Below are positions 31,781 to 42,653 of a DNA stretch of 64,000 nucleotides, piece after piece. Below the pieces are notes generated by a model. The model worked only from the letters and a program-made list of their open reading frames with translations. It was not told the origin of the DNA and made no database searches. Position 1 is the first letter of the stretch; each line of letters starts with the position of its first letter. Location of the stretch: contig JAHWDD010000008.1 of assembly GCA_023897205.1 (NCBI GenBank), forward strand, positions 3,100,001 through 3,164,000, in the 5' to 3' direction. The position numbers and the translations under genes are program-made. Source of the DNA: Exophiala sp. HKRS030. Taxonomy: Eukaryota; Ascomycota; Eurotiomycetes; Chaetothyriales; Herpotrichiellaceae.

Positions 31781-33552
31781 ATGCATCACACACCAGGAGC
31801 TGACCAGGCAAGGCTATCCGGCTCGCGACAATGGCCAGGAGAACGTCAACCAACAAGGTGGGATGTGCACGATGCCAACGAGTCTCCGGCCGTGACGTTT
31901 CTCGATCGTTTTCGAGCTGCCTTGCTTCACAGTGAGGGTGCCGAAGAGGATTCTTTCCTGGACTCAGAATCGGTCATTGACAGTTCAGAGAGTCTTAGTA
32001 CAGTGAGTATCTGGCAGTCAGTTTGAACAAGCCATCATCTTACCAACGTATCGTTAGTCGGTCAGGTCATATACGTATCCCATGGTTCTTTTATCAGATG
32101 TACCAGCCACACCGTCCGAAGAACAGTTGGAACGATTGCAAGGCGTCTTCTTCACCACCTTCAAACAACATATCTTCATGAAGGCCATCGACATTGTGAA
32201 TTCGCCTTTGGAGATCCTGCCGCCATATCTCCAGTATGCACTTGCATGTGTAGGCTCGATGACCTCCCCGGATGTCGACAATGTCTTCACCACGCCAAAT
32301 GGAACCATCCAGGCAGACGCTGCGGCGAACCTGTTTGTGGCTGGGCAGAAACTTTGGTCAGTCATGCTGGAGGTCGACAATAGGGAGACTCGTCTGCTCG
32401 AGGCAGTTGTGGCTGTAAGTGGGAGGACTCCAACATTCGATGAGTGCCAGCGCTAATTCAATCCTTCAAAGGCGATCTTGTTGGTCACTTATGGCATACT
32501 ATCGTCGGATAGGACAGTATGGAGGAAATCATCCGGCCTGTTCTGCAACATTGTCACTGTATGTATCTTGTGATCTCGAAATGAGCCAGATCAATCACTG
32601 ACAACTTAGATCTCGAGACGGCTTCACCTCACCGATGGACACTCCCCAATGCATACACTAAGCGACTTTTCGTCCAAAGATGCTGGAATGAAAAGGTATG
32701 TCGAGAAGACTTTGATGTCACTCACGACTAACGGATATCGATAGCTCCCTCATCTCATATATGCTGCTCGCCGATGTCATGCAAGCCGTCCACCTTGACT
32801 TGGCTCCAAACTACACCTCGAGCGAACTCTTGATCAGGATGCCTTTGTCAAATCACCAATTTCGTACCATTTACAACTCACTGACCCACGGCTACGATGT
32901 ACCACAAGATGTCAAGAGCCGTGAGGATGCGCTTCTGCTTCTTACCGCCTTGCTTGGTGACATTATATATACTCAACGGAGTCGACCTCCCGATATGTCA
33001 CGCATTGGTCCTTCAGCCTCGCATACTCCTCCCATGCTGCGCAATCCCTACGCGCCAATGTCTTCAATGTCACAATACTCACGGTTGAGCTCTCATCTGG
33101 CCAACGCTCTTGCTCGTTGGGAACAACACTTCCAACAACAGGTTGGGAGCGACATAAGAGCCCTCTACTACTTCACCAAGGTCTACCTAATGTGCCCAAA
33201 TCTTTGGGAGCTCCCTCAATTGGCCGGATACGGTGCCGATAATGTTCCCAGTCTACCACAGTCCAATACCAAATTTGATATACCAGACAAAGCCATCGAC
33301 CTTGCCTGGTTAGTCCTCGACAATTGTGACAAAGCATCGAAATCTCCTGAACACAAAATGTCCATCTGGCTGCCAATTATTCTGTTCATGTCTTCGCTGG
33401 TTGTGTGGAAAAAGCTGCACTCTCAACCCTCCACCGACCTCAAATACGGTACGCTGAGAGTATTAAGTATGTTCAAGAATGAACTCACCAAACTTCCTTG
33501 GCCATGTTGTTCAGAGATGGTAGCGACACTGGATAGGTTAATGGACAATTGA
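31781..33552 (+). CDS. fungal transcription-factor-domain protein without DNA-binding domain
   Basis: Five exons (31781-32002, 32058-32414, 32472-32558, 32610-32695, 32745-33552) give 519 residues. I use the first in-frame ATG (MHHTPGADQARLSG). The body matches the middle homology region of fungal C2H2/C6 regulators, for example LEILPPYLQYALACVGSMTS, LARWEQHF, and DIRALYYFTKVYLMCPN followed by AGYGAD. No Cys-Cys zinc motif occurs before it, nor in any upstream frame I checked back to the neighbouring start codon. It therefore looks like a regulator that lost its DNA-binding head, or a co-regulator. It is divergent from the C2H2-Zn2Cys6 factor of the same superfamily, which suggests an ancient duplication or partner pair. 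Confidence 0.78.
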
Positions 33553-34550
33553 TCCAGCCGTGTCAACTACTGTGGAGGACTACGTATCAAGGAGGACGAA
33601 AGATGACGAGATATGAAAAGAGGATATGCATTACGGAGTATCTGCTGGCTCAATATTTACCCTGCTTACATGGCGTTGTACATATATTCGCGAGAGCTCA
33701 ACTCGACTCTGTGAGGCGTTACTACTCGATGTCCTCTTTGCTAGCCATAATGAATGTGGAGTAATGAAGCTCAGGGTTGACCACAGTTCCTGGAATATAT
33801 TTACTCCGAGTCACTACTGAAAGTGTCTGACTTTGGGCAGATTCGTCGCAATAGCGTTGCAGACATGTGCCGGGGGAGACGCATGCACTTGGACGAGAAT
33901 AGTCAGCGAATCATCGAGTCATCACAACATCCTCCACGGCAGGGGTAGAAGAGGCAGATCAACAGAGCTCAACTCGAGGGAAGACGAAGAATGCAGAGAT
34001 GGGGTTCCGCAAGATCTCAAACCCCAGTCCTTCCCGACCTCGATGATACGAGTGTTACCCTGGTTCTTTGCTAGATGGTTGGCCCCATCGAGTTCCGGCC
34101 AAAGCCCTGCCAAATGTCCTAGTGGCTCGTTCGCAAGCCCAGGCCACATGTCTAGCGACTTTGTGCGTTCTGCCGCCTGGATCCATCACATCACGCGGTC
34201 TTTTGGCGACTTCGGTACCGCCGCCGGAGCTTTCCAACGGTCACTGGACGGAGTACGGAGTGCCTCCTAAACGGAGTACTGGCCCCAAGAATCCAAGGTT
34301 CTTTGCGCGCCAAATCGACAACCCATGGGGTTATGGGAAGCCCCGATCTTGTCATTCTCTACGGGATACGAAGGGTACGGGCGACTCGAGTGGAGCGACT
34401 ACTGACGGAACGCGAATTCCTTTACTGATCAGGAACCCAAAAAAATAAAAAAGTAAAAAAACAAATCAGATCCAACAAGTCGCGGTTTGTTGTAGATTAT
34501 TGACGACTTCCTTCTTCCACGTAAAGAGCCAGCACTAGCAGCAGAACATC
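33553..34550. other. intergenic region with CGGAGTA elements and A-rich tract
   Basis: 1 kb between two rightward genes. TACGGAGTA-like words occur at 33632, 34250-34262 and 34271. An A-rich tract (34439-34462) lies about 90 bases before the monooxygenase ATG. No gene is recognised. Confidence 0.5.
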
Positions 34551-36652
34551 ATGGCACAAACTAACGGCGTCAACGGAGCTGGACACGATGACGAGGGAAT
34601 CGAAGTGTTTACAGATTACCTCATCGTCGGTACAGGCCCAGCTGGCGGCGCATTGGCATCTTTCCTGACTCAACATGGTGAGCGCATTGGCATGCATGAT
34701 ACGAGAGTTGTCCTTTCTGACTGAACGCTCTTCATCACAGGATTGACTGGCTTGATTGTGAGTCAAGATCCCGGCAATGCAGATACGCCACGAGCACATA
34801 TCACCAATATGGCTGCCCTTGGTAAGACCGACCACTATTTGCTCTGAAAGAACATGGGCCCTTCTAACACCACCTAGACTGCCTGAGAGATATTGGTGTA
34901 GACAGAGACTGTTACATCATTGGCACCTCGGGAGACTCGATGGTTCACACCCGATGGTCGAATAGCTTTGCCGGAGAGGAGTATGCGCGCATATACTCAT
35001 GGGGCAACGACCCGAAAAGAAAGGTAGGTGTTGTTGTTTGCAATGCGGTCCGGCGCTTGTCTTACATTTTGCAGGGTGACTACGAACTCGCCAGTCCCTC
35101 AGACCCATTGGACTTACCACAGACTCTGCTCGAGCCTCTGCTGATACGGTATGCGACACTGAATGGATTCAAGAGCCGCTGGGATACGACTTTTGTATCT
35201 TATGTGCAGGAACCCGAGGGTAAGGGTGTCACCACCACCTTGCACGACAAGGTCAGCGGGCGCGACTTCAAAGTTCGATCCAAGTTTCTCTTTGGTGCCG
35301 ACGGTGCCCGCAGTCCCATCATGCGACAGACGGGGATCCCAATGATCAAGAGACCCGGCCAGGGTTTCGCCATCAACATTCTCATGGAGGCTGACATGTC
35401 ACATCTCATGGAGAACCGTATGGGCAACCTGCATTGGCTCCTCACCCCAGACAAGGAGCACCCTGATTTCGCCTGGATCGGATGTATCAGAATGGTCAAA
35501 CCCTGGTTCGAATGGCTGTGCATCATTTTCCCCACCGCAGAGGCCGAGAGAAAAGTCCGGACCCCCGAAGAATACATGCAGCGCGTCCGTGAGTTCATTG
35601 GGGATGATTCGATCGAGGTCAAGATCAAGGGCATCTCTACCTGGATGATCAACGAGACGGCGGCAGAAGCCTACTCCAAGGGAGATGTTTTTTGTCTAGG
35701 TGATGCCGTTCACCGACACCCACCGAACCACGGCCTAGGTTCAAACACTTGCATTCAGGATGCTCACAATTTGGCTTGGAAAGTGGCCATGGTCCACAAA
35801 GGTAAGCACGAAGACTGGAACGAGAAATACTGCAAGATTTCTTGCTGACAAGCAAACTACAGGACTGGCTGGGAGAGAATTGCTCGACAGTTTTAGTATC
35901 GAACGTCAACCTGTAGGCCTGGACGTAGTCACACAGTAAGTTTTGGACAATCAGGACAAAGGAAACACGAACAAGCTGACTTTTTTTGCCTTTTCAGAGC
36001 CAACGCCTCTCTTCGAAACCACAAGAAAATCTGGGAGGTGTTGGGCAACCTCGAACCCACGGTCGAGAAGCGAATGGAGGCCTTCAACATCCTCAAGGAG
36101 GACTCGGAGAGGGGCCGGAAACGCCGTCAAGACCTGGAGGCGTGCTTGAGACTCATCAACCGAGAAGAGCACGGTTTGGGCATCGAGATGAACCAAAGAT
36201 ACACCTCGTCGGCAGTGTACAAGTCTGACCAAGGGGCCATGCCCACCTTCGCCACGGATCCCCTGGAACACTACCACCCGACCACTTACCCGGGTGCCAG
36301 ATTGCCGCACGTGTGGCTGAGCAACACGGTCCCCTCAAAGGCCATCTCGACTCTCGACCTCGCCGGCAAGGCCAGTTTCTGTCTGTTCACCGGCATTGGC
36401 GGCCAGGGTTGGAAGGACGCCGCAGCCAAGGTCTCGGCCGAGCTGGGTATTCCCCTGGCCGCTTACTCAATAGGCTGGAGGCAAGATTACGAGGACAGGT
36501 ACCTCGATTGGGTCAAGGTGAGGGACGTCGAGGAGTCTGGTTGTGTGTTGGTGAGGCCTGATTATTTCGTCGCCTGGAGATGTCAGAAATGGGAACAGGA
36601 TGGCGAGAACAAGTTGAGGACGGTTCTGAAATCGATTTTGTCAAGGGGTTGA
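34551..36652 (+). CDS. FAD-dependent aromatic monooxygenase, phenol-hydroxylase-like
   Basis: Six exons (34551-34677, 34741-34821, 34878-35023, 35075-35801, 35863-35935, 35998-36652) give 602 residues. The N-terminal Rossmann motif is DYLIVGTGPAGGALASFL (GxGxxG). FLFGADGARSPIMRQTG is the DG fingerprint. DVFCLGDAVHRHPPNHGLGS is the GD motif that binds the FAD ribityl. The C-terminal third (about 430-602) is the thioredoxin-like domain typical of phenol 2-monooxygenases, with the family-like stretch ASFCLFTGIGGQGWK. Group A enzymes hydroxylate phenolic rings ortho to OH using NADPH and O2, giving catechols. The gene has no frame defect. Such a catechol would suit the extradiol dioxygenase 13 kb away, which is inference. 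Confidence 0.88.
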
Positions 36653-37024
36653 GAGAGTCTGAGTCTGAGGATGAGATTTATAGATATCTTTATTGCCAGG
36701 GTTTAAAGACACGAGTAGTGATGGAGATGTCAGAATGAAGCAAGCAAGATCGATCAAACTACTGTTCTGTCTGGTCTGACAATTGACCTAGAAGGGGTCG
36801 GTTTTCCCTTTGTCTTGACAAGATAGACATCATGATGAGATTTATTTCGTGTTCTACATGTTACATGCTCGTGATTTTTATAGATTAAAAAACGTCCAAC
36901 GAACCAATACCGTATTATCTCATGGATGGGTCAATCATTTAATTCTCCATCGAACCCAAAAATCGAAACAGTCATATTCATATTTCCCATCCACATCAAC
37001 TCATACTTGTGGTCAAACCCTTTG
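36653..37024. other. convergent intergenic region
   Basis: 372 AT-rich bases between two converging stop codons, presumably 3' UTRs. Nothing else is seen. Confidence 0.5.
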
Positions 37025-39623
37025 CTAAGAGAAATCATTGATAAATGTCAAGAGCATGTCGTCGTTGAATTGACCTGTGCCGTTGGGCGGTACTACGGGG
37101 ATCGGGTTCAACTCCGGGTACGAAAAGGAAGCGAAATCGTGGTGATTGTTCGTGGGCTGGAATTGAAATCCCGGCGGGTTGGAAACACCACCTGGGCTGC
37201 TCCCCATGGGTAAAAAGTTGGACCAATTCCAGCTCGAGAATTCAAACGAAGCCGTCCCCGAGGACAGAGAGCCGGAGTTGGACGAGGAGTCGGTAGCTCC
37301 AACCATGACCATATCTTTGGTCATGCCGTCGGCGGGCGAGTGTGAAGGGTTCACATGAGGCTGTGACAGTTGTTGGGTGTTGTTCTCTACACCACCAGAA
37401 TGAGATTGTAGTTGCTGTTGCTGTTGTGTCGACTTTGAAAAACCCAACCGGTGTAAGAGCGTGGCGAATTTGTTGGACAGACGCTGCGAAGAGCGACAGT
37501 ATGAGTAGATTCGTAACAACTCCAAACCTTTGTTGATTCCTTGCTGGACGTCCTTGATGAATTCTGGTCGTTGTTGCGGTTGAGGGGGGTCGTTATTCGT
37601 TTGCTGTTGCTGTGGTGGGTTCGAGATCAAGTGGACGTAGATGAGAAACAAGGTGGACAAGGCAGAAGACAAGAACAAATTGAGTAGTGGTTGTTGTTTC
37701 TCGTACAAGCCGTGTCTCTCATTCATGGTCACAATGGTCGAGATGTTGTCGGTGGCGAGGTGGACGATTTTGTGGACGTGTTCGAGGTTGGCCTGGAGCG
37801 TCTGCGACGAGAACAAGAGTGGTCTCATGATGACGATCTTGAACTGGTTGGCCCGTAGGTACAAAATGAATCGCAGGTTCTGGGTGCCTTTGTCCAGGGT
37901 CTTGTTGTTGAAGGCCATCTCGGTTTCGGATTCGTGATTGTCGAGTGAGCTATCCATCCGTAGGTCTTCGGGCAAATTGGCTTGCCATCGGCGCACTTGG
38001 AAGTCGATGAATTCGAAATCTTCACTGTTGATTCGGTATTTGAGTCGACCACGGTCGTCGGTCACGGACGCCCACGCTCGAGGACCCATGCGCATGTACG
38101 AGCTCATGGCCGCCAGATATGCCGGCATCGTTTCCTATGACAAAGTATCAGAGCTGATCAAAACAATTCTGGAAGATCAAACTTACTCCCTCGGGAATGT
38201 CAACGTCTGCTTCCTTCATAGTCAGGGGCAATCCCGCGTTAAAGTTGAGTTGCCTATCGAGGTACATGCAAGTGGTCAGAACAACAAGAAGCCTCGAGTG
38301 TTCTGCCGCGTGTGGGAAAAGGCGTCGGCGAATGTGCTTGAGGTGGAGTCCAGCTTCGATCATGATCCTCGAGGCAATCACCACGTAGCGTGAGGCCAGT
38401 CTCGAGTCATCCTGGTTTACGTGGAAATATGCCTGGAAGAAGTCAGCACGGACGCACGAGTAACTCAAAGACGCCGTGAACGCCATTATTCGAGAGCGAG
38501 GGAGGACTCACTGTGAGGAGAAGGAGAGCCTGGCCTTCCAAAGTGAATGTCCGTGCCATTGTCTGGCTTGAAATGACTGGCTTGAGGTCTTCGTGAAGTA
38601 TCTTTGCCAGTGGACACGATCCTCCACCTTCACCCAGCAGTGCAATTGCCAGGACCATCTTCAGTTGAGCAAGGTGCAAGGTGGTAGGCTGATTGAAGGA
38701 GTCTGAGATACTGTTGGGGACTGAAAAGACAGAGTTGGCCGTTCTAATCAACGCGTCAATCTCGACGATTGGATGAAGAATCCCAAGCGTTTCATGATAC
38801 AGCTGAATCAGCCGGAGGGTATCGTGCAGCTGAAGACCGTGCAATGGCAGTGCCGCTTGATCTGGAGATATGGGACCCTGCGACGTGGGTACATTTTGAT
38901 CTTCGCTCTCGTGGGAACTCAAGGCCGCTGCCAGCTCAGGGTTTTGATTGGACTGGCCTGGGCTTGCACCATTTTCCTGTTCTAGAATGATGTTGGCGAC
39001 ACCGAAGCTGAACTCTGCACTGGTTGGGCCTGCAAAGACTGGTGATGATCCTGGCGCAGTAGAGTCTTGCATGCATTGCTGCTGTGTCTCGACCACATCG
39101 TTAGGGAGAGCATGGCTGCTTATCGAACCGATTCCGTGCTCCTCGGAAACCTCATCTCGACTACTAGACGTAGCATTTCCCCGTTCTAGGATGGCAATCT
39201 TCTTTTGCAGACGGGCCACGATATCCGTCAATTCTGAGAGTCCACTGAACCAAAGAAAGAGGTTAGACAATTGATCGAATCAAAACGTCTCCCGGAAACG
39301 GCTTACACAGAGTCGGAATTTCTGGAAGAAGGACTTCCTGATACACTCGCTGGAGCATTACTCCCTAAATGACCGTCGCCGTGTAGAGGCTTCGTGTACC
39401 GGCAGTCAAAGGACCTTCGCTGGCAGGGTCCACATGGCAGCTTTCCATCACATCGGATCTTGCGACCTTTGCAGAAGATACAGGCCTCCTCGACATAGAC
39501 AGCCCTCTTCCGATCGGCTGGATCTTTGGCCCTGGAACGTCTCTGGGGTCGCATGGTCGACGCCGAAACTCCTTCCGAAGTCCTAGTGGTACCACGTGAT
39601 ATGTCGCTCGAGGAGGCCATCAT
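37025..39623 (-). CDS. Zn2Cys6 transcription factor
   Basis: Four exons (39307-39623, 38512-39244, 38187-38432, 37025-38134) give 801 residues. Tandem ATGs start it (MMASSSDISR). The binuclear cluster uses Cys48, Cys51, Cys58, Cys64, Cys67 and Cys74, preceded by a basic RPQRRSRAKDPADRKR. Just after intron 1 a leucine-rich coiled coil (LSELTDIVARLQKKIAILE) offers dimerisation. The fungal-specific middle domain spans about 200-560 (landmarks LIQLYHETLGILHPIVE, CMYLDRQLNFNAGLPLTM). The tail is Gln/Ser-rich with poly-Gln, consistent with an activation domain. It sits between the two FAD monooxygenase genes and is divergent from the salicylate-hydroxylase-like gene, so it is a candidate regulator of it. 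Confidence 0.88.
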
Positions 39624-40347
39624 GACCTCACAAAGTGTTGAAGGATTGAAAGTTACTTGGTCACGAAGCAGAGCGGTGTGAAGACGAGAAAGAAGAGGAT
39701 AGATTCAGGACAGACTCTTGACTGTATCTACGGGGGCGACATTTTTCGGTCAAAAGAATGAGACGCTGTGGCTTGTGTGCCAGGCGTAAGTCGATGAATT
39801 CCAAAAATCGGCGGCACGAACGGCATCAATTGGTAAGATTCAATCTATCGACCACAAGTCCGTATCCACCTGCGGGCATGCTTAGGCCATAATGTAGTCA
39901 GCAAAAGGCGTGGACGGGGGTCTTAAAGCGAGCAATGCCAGGGGCCTCGAACAGCTAAGCACGGGCCCAACCACCAGGTAACGACGGCCTGGGGGGTCCC
40001 ACACGTCTTCGAGGATGACAATAAGCGGAACGAGGTCTCGGAACAAGGCAGATTTTCAATGTACGAATGGGCGGTGCACCAGGTCCCCAGGCCTTTGCCC
40101 CTGCCCACGAGATAGAGCACGCAGTACACTCAGCCATGCATGATCATGCCAAATCATCAAGGAACAGCGGAAACTCCGAGCCGGTGGTTCGGGGGACAAC
40201 AGGTAAAAAAATACGGGGTATAATGATGCCCCAGCTTTGCTCTAAATATGACTAGGCACGATGCTCTGAGTTGTCAAACACTCGAATGTTGTTGGGCAAA
40301 TAAGCTGCATATCCGAACTCTCGATACGATAATAGGTCCAACGAAAC
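39624..40347. other. divergent promoter, Zn2Cys6 factor / FAD monooxygenase
   Basis: 724 bases between two start codons. No gene is recognised. A GGTTCGGGGG stretch near 40186 and other CGG triplets could be binding sites, but none forms a convincing pair. Confidence 0.45.
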
Positions 40348-42014
40348 ATGAACAACCAACACAAGCCGGTAAGTGCTCACAAGATTTAGGTCTGACATTG
40401 CGAGTTTATCATCTGTTATAGTTGCAGAACGGCCTTCATGTCGTGGTGGTTGGTGCGGGAATTGGTGGCCTAGCCTGTGCGATTGCATGCCGACGAGCAA
40501 ATCCGCCATTGCCTGTGACTGTCGTTGAGAGAGCACCTGAGATTCTTACTATTGGCGCTGGAATTCACATTCCACCCAATGCTTGCAGGGTTGTTTCTTC
40601 TCTGGGTTTACTGGACAAGCTCAAGCAAGCAGGAGGGTACCAAGTCAAAGGGTTTACGCTGAGAAGGTATCAGAATGGTAACGTTCTGGTCGAGAAGCCT
40701 ATGGGCATGAGGATGAAGACCGAATATGGCGCAGAATGGCTGTAAGCGAGGAACAGTCCTGGAACGACTTTCATACTAATTCGAACAGTGCGATTCACCG
40801 AGGAGATTACCAAAGTGTTCTGCTGGAAGCCGCTCGAGAAGCTGGAGCTGACATACTCACAAATGCTGAAGTTATTGGCATCGCCGAGGGTATCGGGGAG
40901 TCTTTCGGAAAGCACATGGTCGTGCTGAAAGACGGGAAAAGTCTGGTAGCGGACGTGGTAGTTGGAGCAGATGGTATTGCCTCTCTCATTGTGTCCTGGT
41001 GGTTCTCTAACACTCCCGACAGGTTTGTGGTCTGGAGTCAGGGAACTCGTTCTGGGTCGATCGTTCCCGCCTGTCGAGACTGGAGATCTTGCGTATCGAG
41101 GGACTTTCACAAGGGAACATTTGAAGTCCTTCAAGAATGAAAGAATCGACCAGTTGATGGAAGCCGAGAATGTACAGGTTTGGCTGGGTCCAGGAAGACA
41201 CGCCGTTTTCTATCCGTTGAGAAACAAAACGGAATACAATTTGGTACTTCTGTGAGTGATCCCAATATGCACTGAAGACTCCTGCTCACGAATCTCAAGC
41301 GTTGGGGATGATTTACCTGAAGGCGTTCGAACGTCACAGGGAAGTCTGGAGGAAATGGCGGCAAACTTTGAAGGATGGGATCCAATGTAAGATTTTGCTA
41401 TTGCTCTGGGTCAATTAATTGATCTGACGATGGCAGCTTGAATACCATTATTTCATGTCTGAAGTCTGCTTTGAAGTGGAAACTTCTCCATTTCAAAGAA
41501 CTCGACCAATGGACCAAGGTGAGTCAGGGAGAATGCTGGGGACGAATGAGGCTGACAAGGACAGGGCGTGATTGCGCTTCTTGGAGATGCTTCTCATCCG
41601 ACACTGCCATACCAGGGACAAGGTGCTGCTATGGCTGTGGAAGATGGCGCTATCCTCGCATTGCTCTTATCCCGGTTGCAGAATCAGGGTATCTCTGATG
41701 TGCCTGACCAGAGAAATCAGCAATTGTCCGACCTTCTGCTTCTTTACCAAGATCTGAGAAAGAGAAGAACCGAGGTGAATGTCGCAGGTGCCGTGGATAC
41801 TCGACATTACTACCACTTGTCCGACGGAGATGAGCAGATTCGTCGCGACAAAGAGTTGGCGAGTCTGCCAGATAGTGCATGGCAAGGCCCGTGTAGCTTT
41901 AATTGGGGTGATGCCGAATATCAGAAGAGTTTGCTTGGGTTTGATGGGCTCGCGGACGCGGAGAGGACCTTCGACGAGTGGTCGAGGAAGAAGTCAAGAC
42001 AAGCGAACATCTAA
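40348..42014 (+). pseudogene. salicylate-hydroxylase-like FAD monooxygenase with a frameshift
   Basis: Seven exons are recognisable (40348-40368, 40422-40741, 40789-40973, 41023-41251, 41301-41386, 41437-41518, 41565-42014). Landmarks are VVVVGAGIGGLACAIACRRA (FAD GxGxxG), VVVGADG split by intron 3, and IALLGDASHPTLPYQGQGAA (GD motif). These define the salicylate or 3-hydroxybenzoate hydroxylase family (about 457 residues if intact). Summed exons leave one base short of a whole frame. In exon 5, DDLPEGVRTSQ is read in one frame and LEEMAANFEGWDP in the next, with the shift near 41330-41350. As read, translation stops soon after. This is either a recent null allele, a sequencing error or an unusual splice. 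The neighbouring divergent Zn2Cys6 factor is intact. Confidence 0.75.
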
Positions 42015-42653
42015 GGTCTTTGAAGATGTTTTCATTGATAGACTGATCAGAGCGACCTGGCGAATTGCGGTTAGCATAGAGAATGGTATGAGAACTTTGT
42101 GCAATTGGACGAGATTGTGCGATTTTCCAACGGTAAGCCGATTCTACCACGATCTATTGCAGCGAGCCATTTATTTCGAACATCCTCGATCGCGAGTGTA
42201 GTGATTCAAAATGCGGAAGTCGAGGTGTGTGTCGAATGGGTTTTATCGTTTGCCGCATTTCAGCTGGCCTGACTTGCTCCTAGCTCTTCGTGGATTTCGT
42301 CTCTTTTTCATTATGCCAATGTGAACCGCCTCATCTGAAGCTACTGGGAGCCGTTCTTCGCACTAAATGTAGGAGTTTGGAAAGGATCTTGTGGTCAGTG
42401 TTTCACGAGGATCGACGCGTCGTCATGTTGGCTTGAGGGATTTCAAGCTTTATGCAGCACATGTTCAATGAGAAATTCGCGGTTGGCTATTGTCTCGTCT
42501 GGCTTGACAACAGCGCATGCATCACTGAGACGGAAGAGGATGAGGTTGATCACAGTGCAGTGATAGGCGCAGGACGCGATGCTGTTTCGAAGGCTAGTGA
42601 CTAATATGAAGTAGATTAGATTAGATTAGACTAGATGGCACCGACTTTCAGTA
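42015..42653. other. intergenic region
   Basis: About 640 bases between two rightward genes. It contains a short TTAGA repeat (42616-42630) just before the regulator start. No gene is seen. Confidence 0.5.

Noticed and set aside
12697..42014. Interpretation of the island as a polyketide or peptide biosynthetic cluster
   Set aside because: No polyketide synthase, peptide synthetase, terpene cyclase or prenyltransferase is present. Tailoring-type genes alone fit catabolism better.
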